The notes under the pieces: generated by a model
The model's database searches: none
What the model saw: only the letters and a program-made list of their open reading frames with translations
What the model was told of the DNA's origin: nothing
Assembly: GCF_022213065.1 (NCBI RefSeq)
Contig: NZ_JAKLJA010000001.1
Coordinates: forward strand, 248,001 to 312,000
Length of the DNA stretch: 64,000 bases
From: Paraburkholderia tagetis
GTDB taxonomy: Bacteria; Pseudomonadota; Gammaproteobacteria; Burkholderiales; Burkholderiaceae
Reading direction: 5' to 3'
Translations under genes and position numbers: made by a program
Shown: positions 15,270 through 24,516 of the stretch, piece by piece
How the letters are laid out: every line of letters begins with the position of its first letter
Numbering within the stretch: the first letter of the stretch is position 1

Positions 15270-17311
15270 ACGCTGCGCTTCATGCGTTCGTCATCGTGAT
15301 GGACCCGATGCGGCTGCTCACGATGCTGGGCGGCGTGATACTCGGTCTCGCACTCGGTGTCGTGCCGGGCCTTGGCGGCATCGTCGGACTCGCGTTGCTG
15401 ATTCCGTTCACTTACCATATCGACGGCTACACCGCATTTGCGCTGCTGCTCGGCATGGCGGCAGTGACTACCGTATCAGACCTGATTCCCGCTGTTCTAT
15501 TCGGCGTGCCCGGCACGGTCGGTGCGGCGGCCACCGTGATCGACGGTCACCAGATGGCCCGCAAGGGGCAGGCGGCACGTGCGTTCGGTGCAGGGTATAT
15601 GTCCTCGCTTTCGGGCGGCATTTTTGGTGCGCTGCTGCTCGCGCTGCTGTTGCCATTTCTGCGCACGCTCGTGATGTACGTAGGCTCCGCTGAGTTACTG
15701 GCTTTTTGCATTTTCGGCCTTTCGATGATTGCGGTGCTCAGTGGCAAGGCGCCACTCAAGGGACTGGCTGTCGCGTCGTTCGGGCTGATGCTGTCACTCG
15801 TTGGTTCCGATCCGCAGACCGGTACGCTTCGCTGGACCTTCGGGTCATTTTATCTGTGGGACCATTTACCGCTTGTGCCGGTCGCACTCGGCATCTTCGC
15901 GATTCCCGAACTGGCAGATATGGCAATCGAGCGCACAAGTATCGCGCGCCATACGGATACGCCAGCCGTCAGCGGTAGCCAGTGGGATGGAATTCGCGAC
16001 GCCATGCGCCACTGGTGGCTTGTCCTGCGTTGCAGCGGATTAGGTGCTGTGCTGGGCGCAGTGCCTGGTGTCGGTTCGGCGGTGATCGACTGGATGGCGT
16101 ACGCGCACGCGCTGCGCACAGAGAAGAACCCTGAATCATTCGGGCGGGGCGACATTCGCGGGGTGATTGCAGCGGAAAGCTCGAACAACGCGAAGGAAGG
16201 CGGTCACCTGATTCCAACCATTGCGTTCGGCATGCCTGCAGGCGCCTCGATGGCGTTGTTGTTGAGCGCGTTCATGATGCACGGTTTCACGCCCGGCCCG
16301 GAAATGCTGACGAAGCACCTCAGCGTCACCTACGCGATCATCTGGACCTTGGCAATTGCGCACATGATGGGTGCCGTAATCTGTTTGTTGGGGAGCCGCC
16401 TGTTCGCGAAGCTCGCAACCGTGCGCGTAGGTGTGCTGTTGCCGCTGATCCTTGCGATTCTCTTTCTCGGTGCGTTCAACGCAAGCATGAGCTGGGGTGA
16501 CATCTGCTCACTCGTACTGTCCGGTGCATTCGGCTGGATAATGAAGCGTCTCGACTGGCCGCGTCCGCCGCTGATTCTCGGTCTGGTGCTCGGTAGCATG
16601 TGCGAGCGCTACTATTTCATTTCGACCGAGGTCTACGGTACGGGCTTCTTTACGCGTCCGATCGTGCTGGTGGTGTTGCTGGCCGCGCTGTGGGTTGTGA
16701 TCGGCCCGACCGTACGCGGTGGGTATCGACGCCTGAAAAACCGCAATGGGGCAGACGTGGCGCCGCGCACGAAAGCGAGATGGGCCGTGCGCCGTTTCGA
16801 TCATCGATCGCTGTTTGCGTTCGTGATGATGCTGATTCCAGCCGCTGCGATCTGGTCCGCGCGGGGTTGGAACTTCGGCGCGAGACTGATGCCGATGACG
16901 GCCGCATCAGCCGCGTTGCTGTTCTGCGTGTTGATCTTCCTGCGACAGCTCGTGACGATCGAGGGCGGCGCGGTAGCTGCCGCAACGTCGAACGCGCACG
17001 ACCTGCCGCAGCACGCTGAGCCGGTACCGGCACACCTGGTACGTAGCCGGGGCCTGCGCTTCTTCCTCTGGATTACCGGTGGACTGGCGCTGGGTTATGG
17101 CATCGGCCTGATACCGGCGCTGTTCGTTCTCGTGATGATGCTCGCGCGTTTCGAGTTTGCCGAACGCTGGCGGACGTCCATACTCATGTCGGTGGTGGCG
17201 AGCGTTATCCTGTGGGCCGTCTTCGATCGAATTTTTGCAGTTACCTGGTCCCCGTCTATACTCGGCAACATGGTGCCGGCGCTGAGGGGTGCGACCGGTG
17301 GATTACTCTAA
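15263..17311 (+). CDS. Fused TctA-TctB membrane transporter
   Basis: The membrane component of a tripartite tricarboxylate transporter, 682 residues. Residues 1 to about 500 match TctA, with the glycine-rich signature GLALGVVPGLGGIVGLALL near the start and the second copy LGAVLGAVPGVGSAVIDWMAY near residue 265. From about residue 510 the chain continues with a further TctB-like domain of around four hydrophobic segments, where most systems have a separate small tctB gene ahead of tctA. A GGAGCGG ribosome site precedes the ATG. The gene lies 165 bases after the aldolase and 18 before the hemerythrin gene. It likely imports the cluster's aromatic dicarboxylate using sodium or proton gradients. 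Confidence 0.88.
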   Translation: MLNAALHAFVIVMDPMRLLTMLGGVILGLALGVVPGLGGIVGLALLIPFTYHIDGYTAFALLLGMAAVTTVSDLIPAVLFGVPGTVGAAATVIDGHQMARKGQAARAFGAGYMSSLSGGIFGALLLALLLPFLRTLVMYVGSAELLAFCIFGLSMIAVLSGKAPLKGLAVASFGLMLSLVGSDPQTGTLRWTFGSFYLWDHLPLVPVALGIFAIPELADMAIERTSIARHTDTPAVSGSQWDGIRDAMRHWWLVLRCSGLGAVLGAVPGVGSAVIDWMAYAHALRTEKNPESFGRGDIRGVIAAESSNNAKEGGHLIPTIAFGMPAGASMALLLSAFMMHGFTPGPEMLTKHLSVTYAIIWTLAIAHMMGAVICLLGSRLFAKLATVRVGVLLPLILAILFLGAFNASMSWGDICSLVLSGAFGWIMKRLDWPRPPLILGLVLGSMCERYYFISTEVYGTGFFTRPIVLVVLLAALWVVIGPTVRGGYRRLKNRNGADVAPRTKARWAVRRFDHRSLFAFVMMLIPAAAIWSARGWNFGARLMPMTAASAALLFCVLIFLRQLVTIEGGAVAAATSNAHDLPQHAEPVPAHLVRSRGLRFFLWITGGLALGYGIGLIPALFVLVMMLARFEFAERWRTSILMSVVASVILWAVFDRIFAVTWSPSILGNMVPALRGATGGLL

Positions 17312-17329
17312 CGCAGTGGGAACAAAGCA

Positions 17330-17809
17330 ATGAGCACAATGGAGCGAGCAAGAAACCTTGAAGCCCCGGAGCGGACCAGCGATAACAGCATGGTCTGGTC
17401 CGACGCGCGGCTGCTGGGCTTCACGCCAATGGATGATGTGCATAAAGAATTCTACGATGTGGCGCGCGCAATGGTGACCTGCTCGGACGCTACCGCCTTG
17501 GCTGCCATCGAGGCATTCGAGGTGCACGCGGTCAGCCATTTTGATCAGGAAGACGAATGGATGCGCGCGACGAACTTCCCGCCACGCGACTGCCACATCG
17601 ACGAACATGCGGCGGTGCTGAAGTCGGTCGGTGAGGTGAAGGCGGCAATCGCGGAAGGCCGGGCCGGCGCAGAACTGGCACGAGATCTCGGCCTGCATCT
17701 TTTCGAGTGGTTTCCCGGTCACGCGGACTACCTGGACTCGGCGCTGGCGGCATGGATGACGAAGCAGGCGATGGGCGGCAAGCCTGTCGTGTTCAGACGA
17801 TCGATCTGA
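17330..17809 (+). CDS. Bacteriohemerythrin
   Basis: A four-helix oxygen-binding di-iron protein of 159 residues. All ligands are visible: His38 (DDVHKEF), His70 with Glu74 (HFDQE), His89 with His93 (HIDEH), and His131 with Asp136 (HADYLD). There is no signal peptide or fused signalling domain. It follows the transporter gene by only 18 bases and closes the oxygenase operon. Known single-domain members carry oxygen to methane monooxygenase, so here it may supply oxygen to the Rieske enzyme; that role is inferred from position. Confidence 0.9.
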   Translation: MSTMERARNLEAPERTSDNSMVWSDARLLGFTPMDDVHKEFYDVARAMVTCSDATALAAIEAFEVHAVSHFDQEDEWMRATNFPPRDCHIDEHAAVLKSVGEVKAAIAEGRAGAELARDLGLHLFEWFPGHADYLDSALAAWMTKQAMGGKPVVFRRSI

Positions 17810-17911
17810 TTGCGCGTGAAAGCCCGGCTGGACCCACTGGCCGGGAATGCTGCAAATGCAAAAAAACGCGGCGAGCGATGCTCGACGCGTTGGTAATTCG
17901 CCCCGCGAAAC

Positions 17912-18880
17912 TCAAAGATCGAGAACTAGCTCCGCGGACTTCGCACGCGACACGCAGACCATGATCTGCGTTTCTTTCTCGTCGTCGCGCAATACGAGAT
18001 CCCGATGATCCGCCTCGCCCGCACACAGCCCCGTCCTGCACGAGCCGCAGGTGCCGCTTTCGCACGAACTCGGTACGTGCACGCTCGCGTCGCGCAGCAC
18101 CTCGAGGATCGAGCGACTGGCGGGAATGTCGAACGACGCGCCGCTGCGTGACAGCCGCACAGTGAACGGCGTGTTTTCGCGCGAATTCGCATTGCTTGCA
18201 CCGAAGCTCTCGAAGTGAACCGTGCCCGACGGCCAGTGGCCAGTCATGTCACGCACGGTGTCCATCAGCGCCTGCGGGCCACAGCAATACACGTGTTGTG
18301 CCGACTTCGACTTCTCGAATACGGGCCAGAAGTCGAATGCTTGCGCCGGGTCGCCGTGATCGTGATGAATCTTCACGTCCGAACGCCATTCGTCGCTGGT
18401 GAGTTCATCGAAGAACGCCGTGCCTTCCGGATCGCGCGCGAGATAGTACAGCTTGAACGAGCGCAGGCCTTGCGCGCGTAACTGCCGCGCCATCGACAGC
18501 ATCGGCGTAATGCCGATACCGCCCGCAACGAGAATGAATGACTTGGCACGCTCATCGAGGGGAAATTCGTTGCGAGGCAAAGAGACGTTCACGACGTCGC
18601 CCTCGGCCGTATCGTCGATGAAGCTCATCGAGCCGCCGCGTCCGTTGCTGTCACGCTTCACCGCGATGACATAGCGATTGCGCTCCTGCGAGTCATTGCA
18701 CAGCGAATAACTGCGGCGCGAGCCGTTGGGCACCACGACGGTCAAGTTCGCGCCCGCCTCGAATGGCGGCAACGGCGCGCCGTGCGGGTCGGTCAGTTCA
18801 AAGCGCCAGATGTCACGGGCGATCTTCTGCTTGCCTGCAATCTTCAGACAAAGAAAGCCGTCTTCCTGGGGTGTCGTCAT
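17912..18880 (-). CDS. ophA1: Phthalate dioxygenase reductase (cluster 2)
   Basis: FMN and 2Fe-2S reductase of phthalate dioxygenase, 322 residues, with the order flavin domain (RRSYSLCNDSQERNRY), NADH domain (FILVAGGIGITPMLS, VYCCGPQALM) and ferredoxin domain (SSCESGTCGSCRTGLC, ending CVSRAKSAELVLDL). The start MTTPQEDG has an AGAAGGAGACAG ribosome site. It stands alone and diverges from the permease-decarboxylase pair, the arrangement described for ophA1 and ophDC in Burkholderia cepacia DBO1. The paralog at 9473 shares the layout and end. Two palindromes (18940, 19043) lie in the divergent promoter region. Confidence 0.92.
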   Translation of the reverse strand: MTTPQEDGFLCLKIAGKQKIARDIWRFELTDPHGAPLPPFEAGANLTVVVPNGSRRSYSLCNDSQERNRYVIAVKRDSNGRGGSMSFIDDTAEGDVVNVSLPRNEFPLDERAKSFILVAGGIGITPMLSMARQLRAQGLRSFKLYYLARDPEGTAFFDELTSDEWRSDVKIHHDHGDPAQAFDFWPVFEKSKSAQHVYCCGPQALMDTVRDMTGHWPSGTVHFESFGASNANSRENTPFTVRLSRSGASFDIPASRSILEVLRDASVHVPSSCESGTCGSCRTGLCAGEADHRDLVLRDDEKETQIMVCVSRAKSAELVLDL

Positions 18881-18939
18881 GTCTGTCTCCTTCTGACCGA
18901 TCCGGTTGGTGTATGCCTCAACACGCATTGCATCATATT

Positions 18940-18953
18940 GCTAGATATCTAAT
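18940..18953. promoter_or_regulatory. Cluster 2 operator before ophA1
   Basis: GCTAGATATCTAAT, an inverted repeat with the core TAGATATCTA. Same type as the sites at 19043, 22313 and 25902. Confidence 0.72.
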
Positions 18954-19042
18954 AATGCAAGTCGAGAATCGTGATACTTCGCGATCTTGCTCTCGGTATA
19001 AACCCGTGCTTGCCAGCGGCATAAAGCCGCCGTAACCTGAAT

Positions 19043-19056
19043 ATTAGAGGTCTAAT
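19043..19056. promoter_or_regulatory. Cluster 2 operator before ophD
   Basis: ATTAGA-GG-TCTAAT, perfect 6-base arms, 63 bases before the permease start. Together with 18940 it controls the divergent promoters. Confidence 0.75.
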
Positions 19057-19118
19057 TATATGGCGAGAGGAACACTGTTCCAGCCGGTATCCAGAGTGAA
19101 ATTCGGAGAGATTCAGAC

Positions 19119-20459
19119 ATGGCACATTCAACGTTGCACTCCGGGGACATATCCCTGCCTGGCGTAGCCGATTCAGCGGCTGAGGAGGCGACTTACCGCA
19201 AGATCACGCTGAGGTTGATGACCTTCCTGTTCTTGTGCTGGGTCCTCAACTATCTCGACCGCGTCAACGTCAGCTTCGCCCAGTTGCAACTGAAGCACGA
19301 TCTCGGTTTGAGCGACGCCGCGTATGGCCTCGGCGTGAGTCTGTTTTTTATCGGCTACATCCTGCTCGAAGTGCCGAGCACGCTGTTGCTGCGGCGCATT
19401 GGCGCCCGCAAGACTGTCACGCGGATCATGCTGCTGTGGGGCGGCATTTCCACTGCCATGGCGTTCATGAGCGCGCCATGGCAGTTCTATCTCGCCCGCA
19501 CGCTCCTCGGCGCGGCCGAGGCGGGCTTTTGGCCTGGCATCATCCTCTACCTCTCCTACTGGTATCCGTCGAAGCGCCGTGCGCGTATCACGTCGCGGTT
19601 CCTGCTGGCGATCGCGGTTGCGGGGATCGTCGGCGGTCCGCTTTCCGGGTATATCCTGCAAAACTTCATGGGCGTCTGGGGCTTTCGTAACTGGCAGTGG
19701 CTGTTCTTCCTCGAAGGATTGCCTGCCGTGGTCGCCGGCGTCGTCGCCTACTTTTATCTGATCGACCGGCCGCAAGATGCGAAGTGGCTGACCGAGGATC
19801 AAAAGCGCATTGTCATTGGCGCGCTGGATGAGGAAGGTCGCGGCAAGCCGCACAACTCGCCGAGCACGCTCCTCGCCGCGCTGCGCGATCCGCGCGTCTA
19901 CGTGATCGCCGCAGGCTGGGCCACGGTGCCCATTTGCGGAACCATCCTTAACTACTGGACGCCCACGATCATCAAACAGGCGGGCGTTTCCAACCTGTTG
20001 CAGATCGGCTTCATGTCGGCGCTGCCTTATATCGTCGGCGCCATTGCGATGCTGTTCATCGCGCGCAGCTCGGACCTGCGGCTGGAGCGCCGCTGGCACT
20101 TCGTCACGGTGACGACGGCGGGTGCCGCGGGCGCCGTTCTCCTCACCCTCGTCGCGAAGCACTGGCCGGCTGCAATCGGTTGCCTGAGCCTCGTCTCGAT
20201 CAGCTATTTCGCCGCTGCGGCCATTATCTGGACCATCCCGCCGACCTACCTCAAAGGCACGGCAGCCGCCGGCGGTATTGGCGTAATCAGCAGCCTTGGA
20301 CAGGTGGGCGCTTTTTTCGCGCCTATCGTCCTCGGCTGGGTAAAAAGCGTGAGCGGCAGTTTCTCGGCGGGCATCCTGCTGGTGGCCTTGTTGACATTTG
20401 CCGGCGGTGTGGCCGTGTTGATCGGCGTGCCTCGAGAACAGCAAAAACGCAACGCGTGA
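19119..20459 (+). CDS. ophD: MFS phthalate permease (ACS family)
   Basis: A 12-segment uptake transporter of the anion:cation symporter branch, 446 residues. It shows [30 protein letters not shown] near the N-terminus, then [25 protein letters not shown] and [21 protein letters not shown], all typical for this family. It is the first gene of an operon with the decarboxylase at 20504 (44 bases on), as in known ophDC. It most likely brings phthalate across the inner membrane. Cluster 1 uses a TctC/TctAB system and an unrelated MFS protein instead, so the two clusters differ in transport. Confidence 0.9.
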   Translation: MAHSTLHSGDISLPGVADSAAEEATYRKITLRLMTFLFLCWVLNYLDRVNVSFAQLQLKHDLGLSDAAYGLGVSLFFIGYILLEVPSTLLLRRIGARKTVTRIMLLWGGISTAMAFMSAPWQFYLARTLLGAAEAGFWPGIILYLSYWYPSKRRARITSRFLLAIAVAGIVGGPLSGYILQNFMGVWGFRNWQWLFFLEGLPAVVAGVVAYFYLIDRPQDAKWLTEDQKRIVIGALDEEGRGKPHNSPSTLLAALRDPRVYVIAAGWATVPICGTILNYWTPTIIKQAGVSNLLQIGFMSALPYIVGAIAMLFIARSSDLRLERRWHFVTVTTAGAAGAVLLTLVAKHWPAAIGCLSLVSISYFAAAAIIWTIPPTYLKGTAAAGGIGVISSLGQVGAFFAPIVLGWVKSVSGSFSAGILLVALLTFAGGVAVLIGVPREQQKRNA

Positions 20460-20503
20460 CGCCGGATGCGGCATCAAGCAATTTCATTGTGAAAGGAACA
20501 GAA

Positions 20504-21496
20504 ATGAGCAAGCTTCAACTCTCTATCGCCGTGGGCAACTACGACCGGATGCGCCCGCTGATCGACGGGGACGTGCAGATCGACGGCGTGGATCCCGTGT
20601 TCATGCTGCAGGATCCAGAAGAGATCTTCTTCCGGGCATTCCGCCATGCCGACTATGATATTTGCGAGCTTTCGCTCAGCAGCTATTCGGTGAAGACGGC
20701 AGCGGGCACGTCGCCGTATATTGCTGTGCCCATCTTTCCGTCGCGTGCGTTTCGCCACAGCTCGGTCTATGTGCGCGCGGATCGCGGCATCGATCGGCCA
20801 GAAGATCTCAAGGGCAAACGCATTGGCGTGCCCGAGTATCAGCTCACGGCCAACGTGTGGGTGCGGATGTTTCTCGAGCAAGAGTACGGCGTGAAGGCCT
20901 CGGATATCCGCTGGGTACGCGGCGGTTACGAAGATCCGACGCGCGTGGAAAAAATCTCGCTCAAGCTGCCCGAGGGCGTCGTGCTGGAAAACGCGCCGGA
21001 AGGCCGCACGATTTCGAACCTGCTCGCCGAGGGGGAGATCGACGGCGTGATCGGCCCGCGCGCGCCTTCGTGTTTCGAGCGCGGACACCCGCAGGTGAAA
21101 TACCTGTTTGACGATCCGCAGAAGGCCGCGGCCGAGTGGTACGAGCGCCGCAAGCTCTTTCCGATCATGCATACGCTCGGCATCCGCAAGACACTTGCCG
21201 AGCAGCATCCGTGGTTGCCCGGCGCGATCGTCAAGGCATTCGAGAAGTCGAAGGAGGTCGCACTCGCACGTCTGTCCGACACCTCGGCGACCAAGGTGAC
21301 GCTGCCGTTCATTGAAGACCAGTTGCGCAACGCGCGACGGCTGATGGGCCAGGACTTCTGGTCGTACGGTTTCGCCGGGAACGAGCACGTGATCGACCGC
21401 TTCCTCGCCCAGCACCATGCGGAAGGGCTGTCGGCCAGGCGCGTGGAGCCCGCCGAACTGTTCCATCCGGCCAGTCTGGAGAGCTTCAAGATCTGA
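20504..21496 (+). CDS. ophC: 4,5-dihydroxyphthalate decarboxylase
   Basis: Converts 4,5-dihydroxyphthalate to protocatechuate. 330 residues, starting MSKLQLSIAVGNYDRMRPL after a GAAAGGAAC ribosome site; a much longer open frame extends upstream but only overlaps the permease gene out of frame. Family stretches EEIFFRAFRHADYDICELS, GVPEYQLTANVWVRMFLEQE and VIGPRAPSCFERG are all present. It closely matches the copy at 8463 throughout. It is the second gene of the ophDC operon. Confidence 0.92.
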   Translation: MSKLQLSIAVGNYDRMRPLIDGDVQIDGVDPVFMLQDPEEIFFRAFRHADYDICELSLSSYSVKTAAGTSPYIAVPIFPSRAFRHSSVYVRADRGIDRPEDLKGKRIGVPEYQLTANVWVRMFLEQEYGVKASDIRWVRGGYEDPTRVEKISLKLPEGVVLENAPEGRTISNLLAEGEIDGVIGPRAPSCFERGHPQVKYLFDDPQKAAAEWYERRKLFPIMHTLGIRKTLAEQHPWLPGAIVKAFEKSKEVALARLSDTSATKVTLPFIEDQLRNARRLMGQDFWSYGFAGNEHVIDRFLAQHHAEGLSARRVEPAELFHPASLESFKI

Positions 21497-21497
21497 T

Positions 21498-21513
21498 GGT
21501 CTGGAATCAGACC
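21498..21513 (+). terminator. Hairpin just after ophC
   Basis: GGTCTG-GAAT-CAGACC, a 6-base perfect stem starting 2 bases past the stop codon, without a T run. It could be a weak or Rho-assisted stop, or an mRNA end-protecting stem. Confidence 0.4.
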
Positions 21514-21667
21514 GGCGTGAGCGCCGGCATTCACCATACGTTCCGAGCGGCGAATCGCGACGAATCGCGGCGGGTGCGAGGCGCTGGCGCGCCTTGCGGG
21601 CAGTGGCTCAGCCACCCGTTTAGGCGATAATTGTCGGCACTTCAGTCATAACGGCGGTGAGGAATGT

Positions 21668-22258
21668 ATGGCAACAACACGTTCTACGGGCAAGTCCGGT
21701 GAGCAGAACACGGACCCCATTTTGCGGCACTGGCGCGAGGCGGTGCCCGACGATCGTCTCGCCCACCTGGTGAAGGATGCAGCCCGCGCGATGGTGCGCG
21801 GGCTGCAGATGCGTCTCGCGCAGCATGAGGTGTCGTTCGGCCACTGGGCGTTCCTGCGGGTGCTGTGGGTCAAAGACGGGCTTACGCAAAAAGAGTTGAG
21901 CGACGAGACCGGAACCACAACGCCCACTACGTTCAGCGCGGTGCAGGCGATGGAAAAGCTCGGCTACGTCGAGCGTCGTTATGCCCCCGGCAACCGCAAG
22001 AACACGCATGTGTATCTCACCGCGCGCGGCCGGAGCCTGAAAAAAAAGCTTGTGCCGCTGGCTGAAGAAGTCAACGAGATCAGTGTCGCTGGCTTGAAAA
22101 GCACCGAGATCAGTGTCGCGCGGAAGGTGCTGCTAACGATCATCGAGAACATGGCACGCGACGAATCCGAGTCGGACGACCCGGCGCTGCGCATGCCGTC
22201 GACACGCGAAGTCGGCCACCTGATCGCGGCACGCGGGGAAGAAGTCGATCAGGATTGA
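21668..22258 (+). CDS. MarR-family repressor of the phthalate (oph) cluster
   Basis: A 196-residue winged-helix regulator: GHWAFLRVLW, QKELSDETGTTTPTTFSAVQ, MEKLGYVERR and GNRKNTHVYLTARG mark the DNA-binding domain. The C-terminal tail after about residue 170 is longer than in the cluster 1 paralog. It is transcribed alone between ophC and ophE, and no copy of the palindrome was seen directly before it, so it may not be self-regulated. The four TTAGA-N2-TCTAA sites in the cluster are its likely targets, with phthalate or a metabolite as inducer. Confidence 0.92.
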   Translation: MATTRSTGKSGEQNTDPILRHWREAVPDDRLAHLVKDAARAMVRGLQMRLAQHEVSFGHWAFLRVLWVKDGLTQKELSDETGTTTPTTFSAVQAMEKLGYVERRYAPGNRKNTHVYLTARGRSLKKKLVPLAEEVNEISVAGLKSTEISVARKVLLTIIENMARDESESDDPALRMPSTREVGHLIAARGEEVDQD

Positions 22259-22312
22259 GGGGCAGCGCGGCGTTTCAGGTCATTCCCGGGTGCAATCCCG
22301 AGTGGTATTTTA

Positions 22313-22326
22313 ATTACAGATCTAAT
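22313..22326. promoter_or_regulatory. Cluster 2 operator before ophE
   Basis: ATTACA-GA-TCTAAT, one mismatch from the ATTAGA-N2-TCTAAT form, 87 bases before the phosphoribosyltransferase gene. It places this NAD-biosynthesis-type gene under the phthalate regulator. Confidence 0.65.
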
Positions 22327-22412
22327 AATATTGACGGGCGTGCCCAATCCACCACGGGCACGACGGCAGGCCACTGCATGCCGCTTTCCCGCTTAAAAAA
22401 TACGGATCTGAA

Positions 22413-23258
22413 ATGGATGCAATGACCCGCGCGGCGATGACGCGCAACGTCCGCGATGCACTCGCGGAAGATGTCGGCGAGGCCGACTGGACGTCGCTAC
22501 TGATCGACCCCGACGCTTCAGCCGAAGCCGTCCTGACCGTGCGCGAGCCTGCCTTGCTGTGCGGCAGGCCGTGGTTCGACGAAACACTCCAGCAGGTCGA
22601 CCCGCGCATCGCGATTGAATGGTTTGTCGGCGAAGGCGAACGGATGCTCGAAGGGCAGGCCGTGTGCCGGATCGCTGGCCCGGCGCGCGGTCTACTCACC
22701 GCCGAGCGCACCGCGCTCAACTTCATTCAGTTGCTTTCTGGCGTGGCCACCGAGACGAACGTGATGACGCGGATCGTCGAAGGCACGTCCGCGCGGATTC
22801 TCGACACGCGAAAAACGCTTCCCGGCTTGCGCCTCGCGCAAAAGTACGCAGTGCGTATTGGCGGCGGCGAAAACCATCGTCGCGGGCTGTACGATGGCAT
22901 CCTGATCAAGGAAAACCATATCGCGGCAGGCGGCGGGATTGCATCGACGCTTCGTGCCACCGAAGCATTGGGTGCGGGTGTGCCCGTCCAGGTCGAGGTG
23001 GAGACACTCGATGAGTTAAATGAGGCGTTGGCTGCGGGCGCCACGGCGATTCTGCTCGACAATTTCTCGATCGAGGCGATGCGCGAGGCGGTGCGTGCCA
23101 CCGCAAGGCGTGCTGAGCTGGAAGTCTCGGGCGGTGTGACCGAGGCAACGTTGCGCACCATCGCCGAGACCGGCGTGGACCGCATTTCGTTAGGTAAGCT
23201 GACGAAGAACGTCAGGGCAATTGATTTTTCGCTGCGCTTTGCAGCATTCGCCGGGTAA
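22413..23258 (+). CDS. ophE: Quinolinate phosphoribosyltransferase (extra, phthalate-linked copy)
   Basis: NadC-type enzyme that joins quinolinate to PRPP, with loss of CO2, to make nicotinate mononucleotide for NAD. The 281-residue protein has the full signature set: AERTALNFIQLLSGVAT, DTRKTLPGLRLAQKYAV, GGGENHRRGLYDGILIKENH, VEVETLDE, ILLDN, EVSGGV and ISLGKLTK. A phthalate-induced second copy named ophE is known from B. cepacia DBO1; phthalate resembles quinolinate and inhibits the housekeeping enzyme, so the extra copy keeps NAD synthesis going. The operator at 22313 and the location inside the oph cluster support the same role here. nadA and nadB are absent nearby. Confidence 0.93.
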   Translation: MDAMTRAAMTRNVRDALAEDVGEADWTSLLIDPDASAEAVLTVREPALLCGRPWFDETLQQVDPRIAIEWFVGEGERMLEGQAVCRIAGPARGLLTAERTALNFIQLLSGVATETNVMTRIVEGTSARILDTRKTLPGLRLAQKYAVRIGGGENHRRGLYDGILIKENHIAAGGGIASTLRATEALGAGVPVQVEVETLDELNEALAAGATAILLDNFSIEAMREAVRATARRAELEVSGGVTEATLRTIAETGVDRISLGKLTKNVRAIDFSLRFAAFAG

Positions 23259-23280
23259 CGAGAGAAGGGAGAGGAGGGAG

Positions 23281-23306
23281 AGGAGGCGCATGGGTATGCG
23301 CCTCCT
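23281..23306. terminator. Bidirectional hairpin between ophE and ophB
   Basis: AGGAGGCGCAT-GGGT-ATGCGCCTCCT, a perfect 11-base stem in the 66-base gap between two converging genes. No T run follows on either side, so efficiency is uncertain. Confidence 0.6.
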
Positions 23307-23324
23307 GGAAGTTGGGCGCTGCGA

Positions 23325-24500
23325 TCAAAGCACGATATCGGCGCCCGTTTCGCTCGACTTCAGAATCGCGATGCAGATTTCCAGCGTGCCTTTTGCCCAT
23401 TCGCCATCGTGAAGCGGTGCGCGTCCGTCGACGACCGCGCCATACAACTCGTCGATGACTTCGGCGCGCGGTACGGCCGGTGAGGGCAGTGGCAGCGTTT
23501 CGCGCCGCTCGTCGCCGTAGATGACGATCGAGTCTGGCAGTGGGCGCAGGTCGGCGTGTTCGCAAGACACGATCACCGGGCCGAAATGCTGATGAAATCG
23601 CCGAGGCTCATCGGCCGCAGACGAAGGCGGGTTGTATGCCGAGCCGCCGTATGTGCCGGCCGCCTTGAGCCTGGCTTCATCGCCCGACGACGCCAGGTTC
23701 TCCAAACGGCGTCGGGCGCTGCCATACGTGTCGGGGCTCGTGCGCTCGCCCATCTCGCCGATCCAGCCGCTCCACTCTTCAGTGTTGAAGTGGCCGTATC
23801 CGTTGTACGAGAGCGAGGCATAGGCGCCGTTCTCGAACCAGATCAGCGCCGAGTAGGCGCCCTCGGTCGGGCGCGATGGGTCCCACCGGCCGACGCTCGC
23901 CCGCAGCCGTGTCGCGCGCGAACCGGCGAGCATGCGCACGATATCGACCTGGTGTGCCGCCTGACTGAAGACGGCGCCGCCGCCTTCGGTTGTCGCCAGT
24001 TCCTCCGGCCGGCGAGGGCGGTACAGGTAGTCGGTATAGTTGACCGCCTGAATCATTTTCACCGCGCCGAAATCGCGGAGGTCGATCAACTCGCGCGTAC
24101 GCAGGTACGGCGTATCGAAACTGTGGCAATGGCCGACGATCAGATGCACGTTCGCCGCGCGGCATGCTCCGATCATGCGATCGCAGTCCGCAGCGGCGAG
24201 TGCCATCGGCTTTTCAACCAGCACGTGTTTGCCTTTGGCCGCGGCAATTTCCGTATGCCGCGCGTGGAACTGGTGCGGACTCGCAACGTAGATGATTTCG
24301 ACGTTGGGGTCGTCCGCCAGATCCGCCACGTCCGCATAGGTGGGCGCTGCGAAATCGGCTGCGAACTGCCGCCGCGCTTCCTCGCGCGGATCGCACGCGG
24401 CGACGAGCTGGATTCTGGGGTCGCGCAGGAAGGTCGGCAGCATCAGCGAGAATGCCCGTCCCAATCCTGCGACCCCGACGCGCAAACGACGGTGCTCCAT
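23325..24500 (-). CDS. ophB: cis-Phthalate dihydrodiol dehydrogenase (Gfo/Idh/MocA family)
   Basis: NAD-dependent enzyme turning the phthalate cis-4,5-dihydrodiol into 4,5-dihydroxyphthalate. 391 residues, start [17 protein letters not shown] with GGGAGG 9 bases upstream; a longer open frame upstream only overlaps the oxygenase gene. The Rossmann motif [24 protein letters not shown] and [15 protein letters not shown] are visible. It begins 16 bases after ophA2, giving the ophA2-ophB operon known from Burkholderia. The cluster 1 relative is at 10427. Confidence 0.9.
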   Translation of the reverse strand: MEHRRLRVGVAGLGRAFSLMLPTFLRDPRIQLVAACDPREEARRQFAADFAAPTYADVADLADDPNVEIIYVASPHQFHARHTEIAAAKGKHVLVEKPMALAAADCDRMIGACRAANVHLIVGHCHSFDTPYLRTRELIDLRDFGAVKMIQAVNYTDYLYRPRRPEELATTEGGGAVFSQAAHQVDIVRMLAGSRATRLRASVGRWDPSRPTEGAYSALIWFENGAYASLSYNGYGHFNTEEWSGWIGEMGERTSPDTYGSARRRLENLASSGDEARLKAAGTYGGSAYNPPSSAADEPRRFHQHFGPVIVSCEHADLRPLPDSIVIYGDERRETLPLPSPAVPRAEVIDELYGAVVDGRAPLHDGEWAKGTLEICIAILKSSETGADIVL

Positions 24501-24516
24501 GGCCGTGTGCCTCCCG

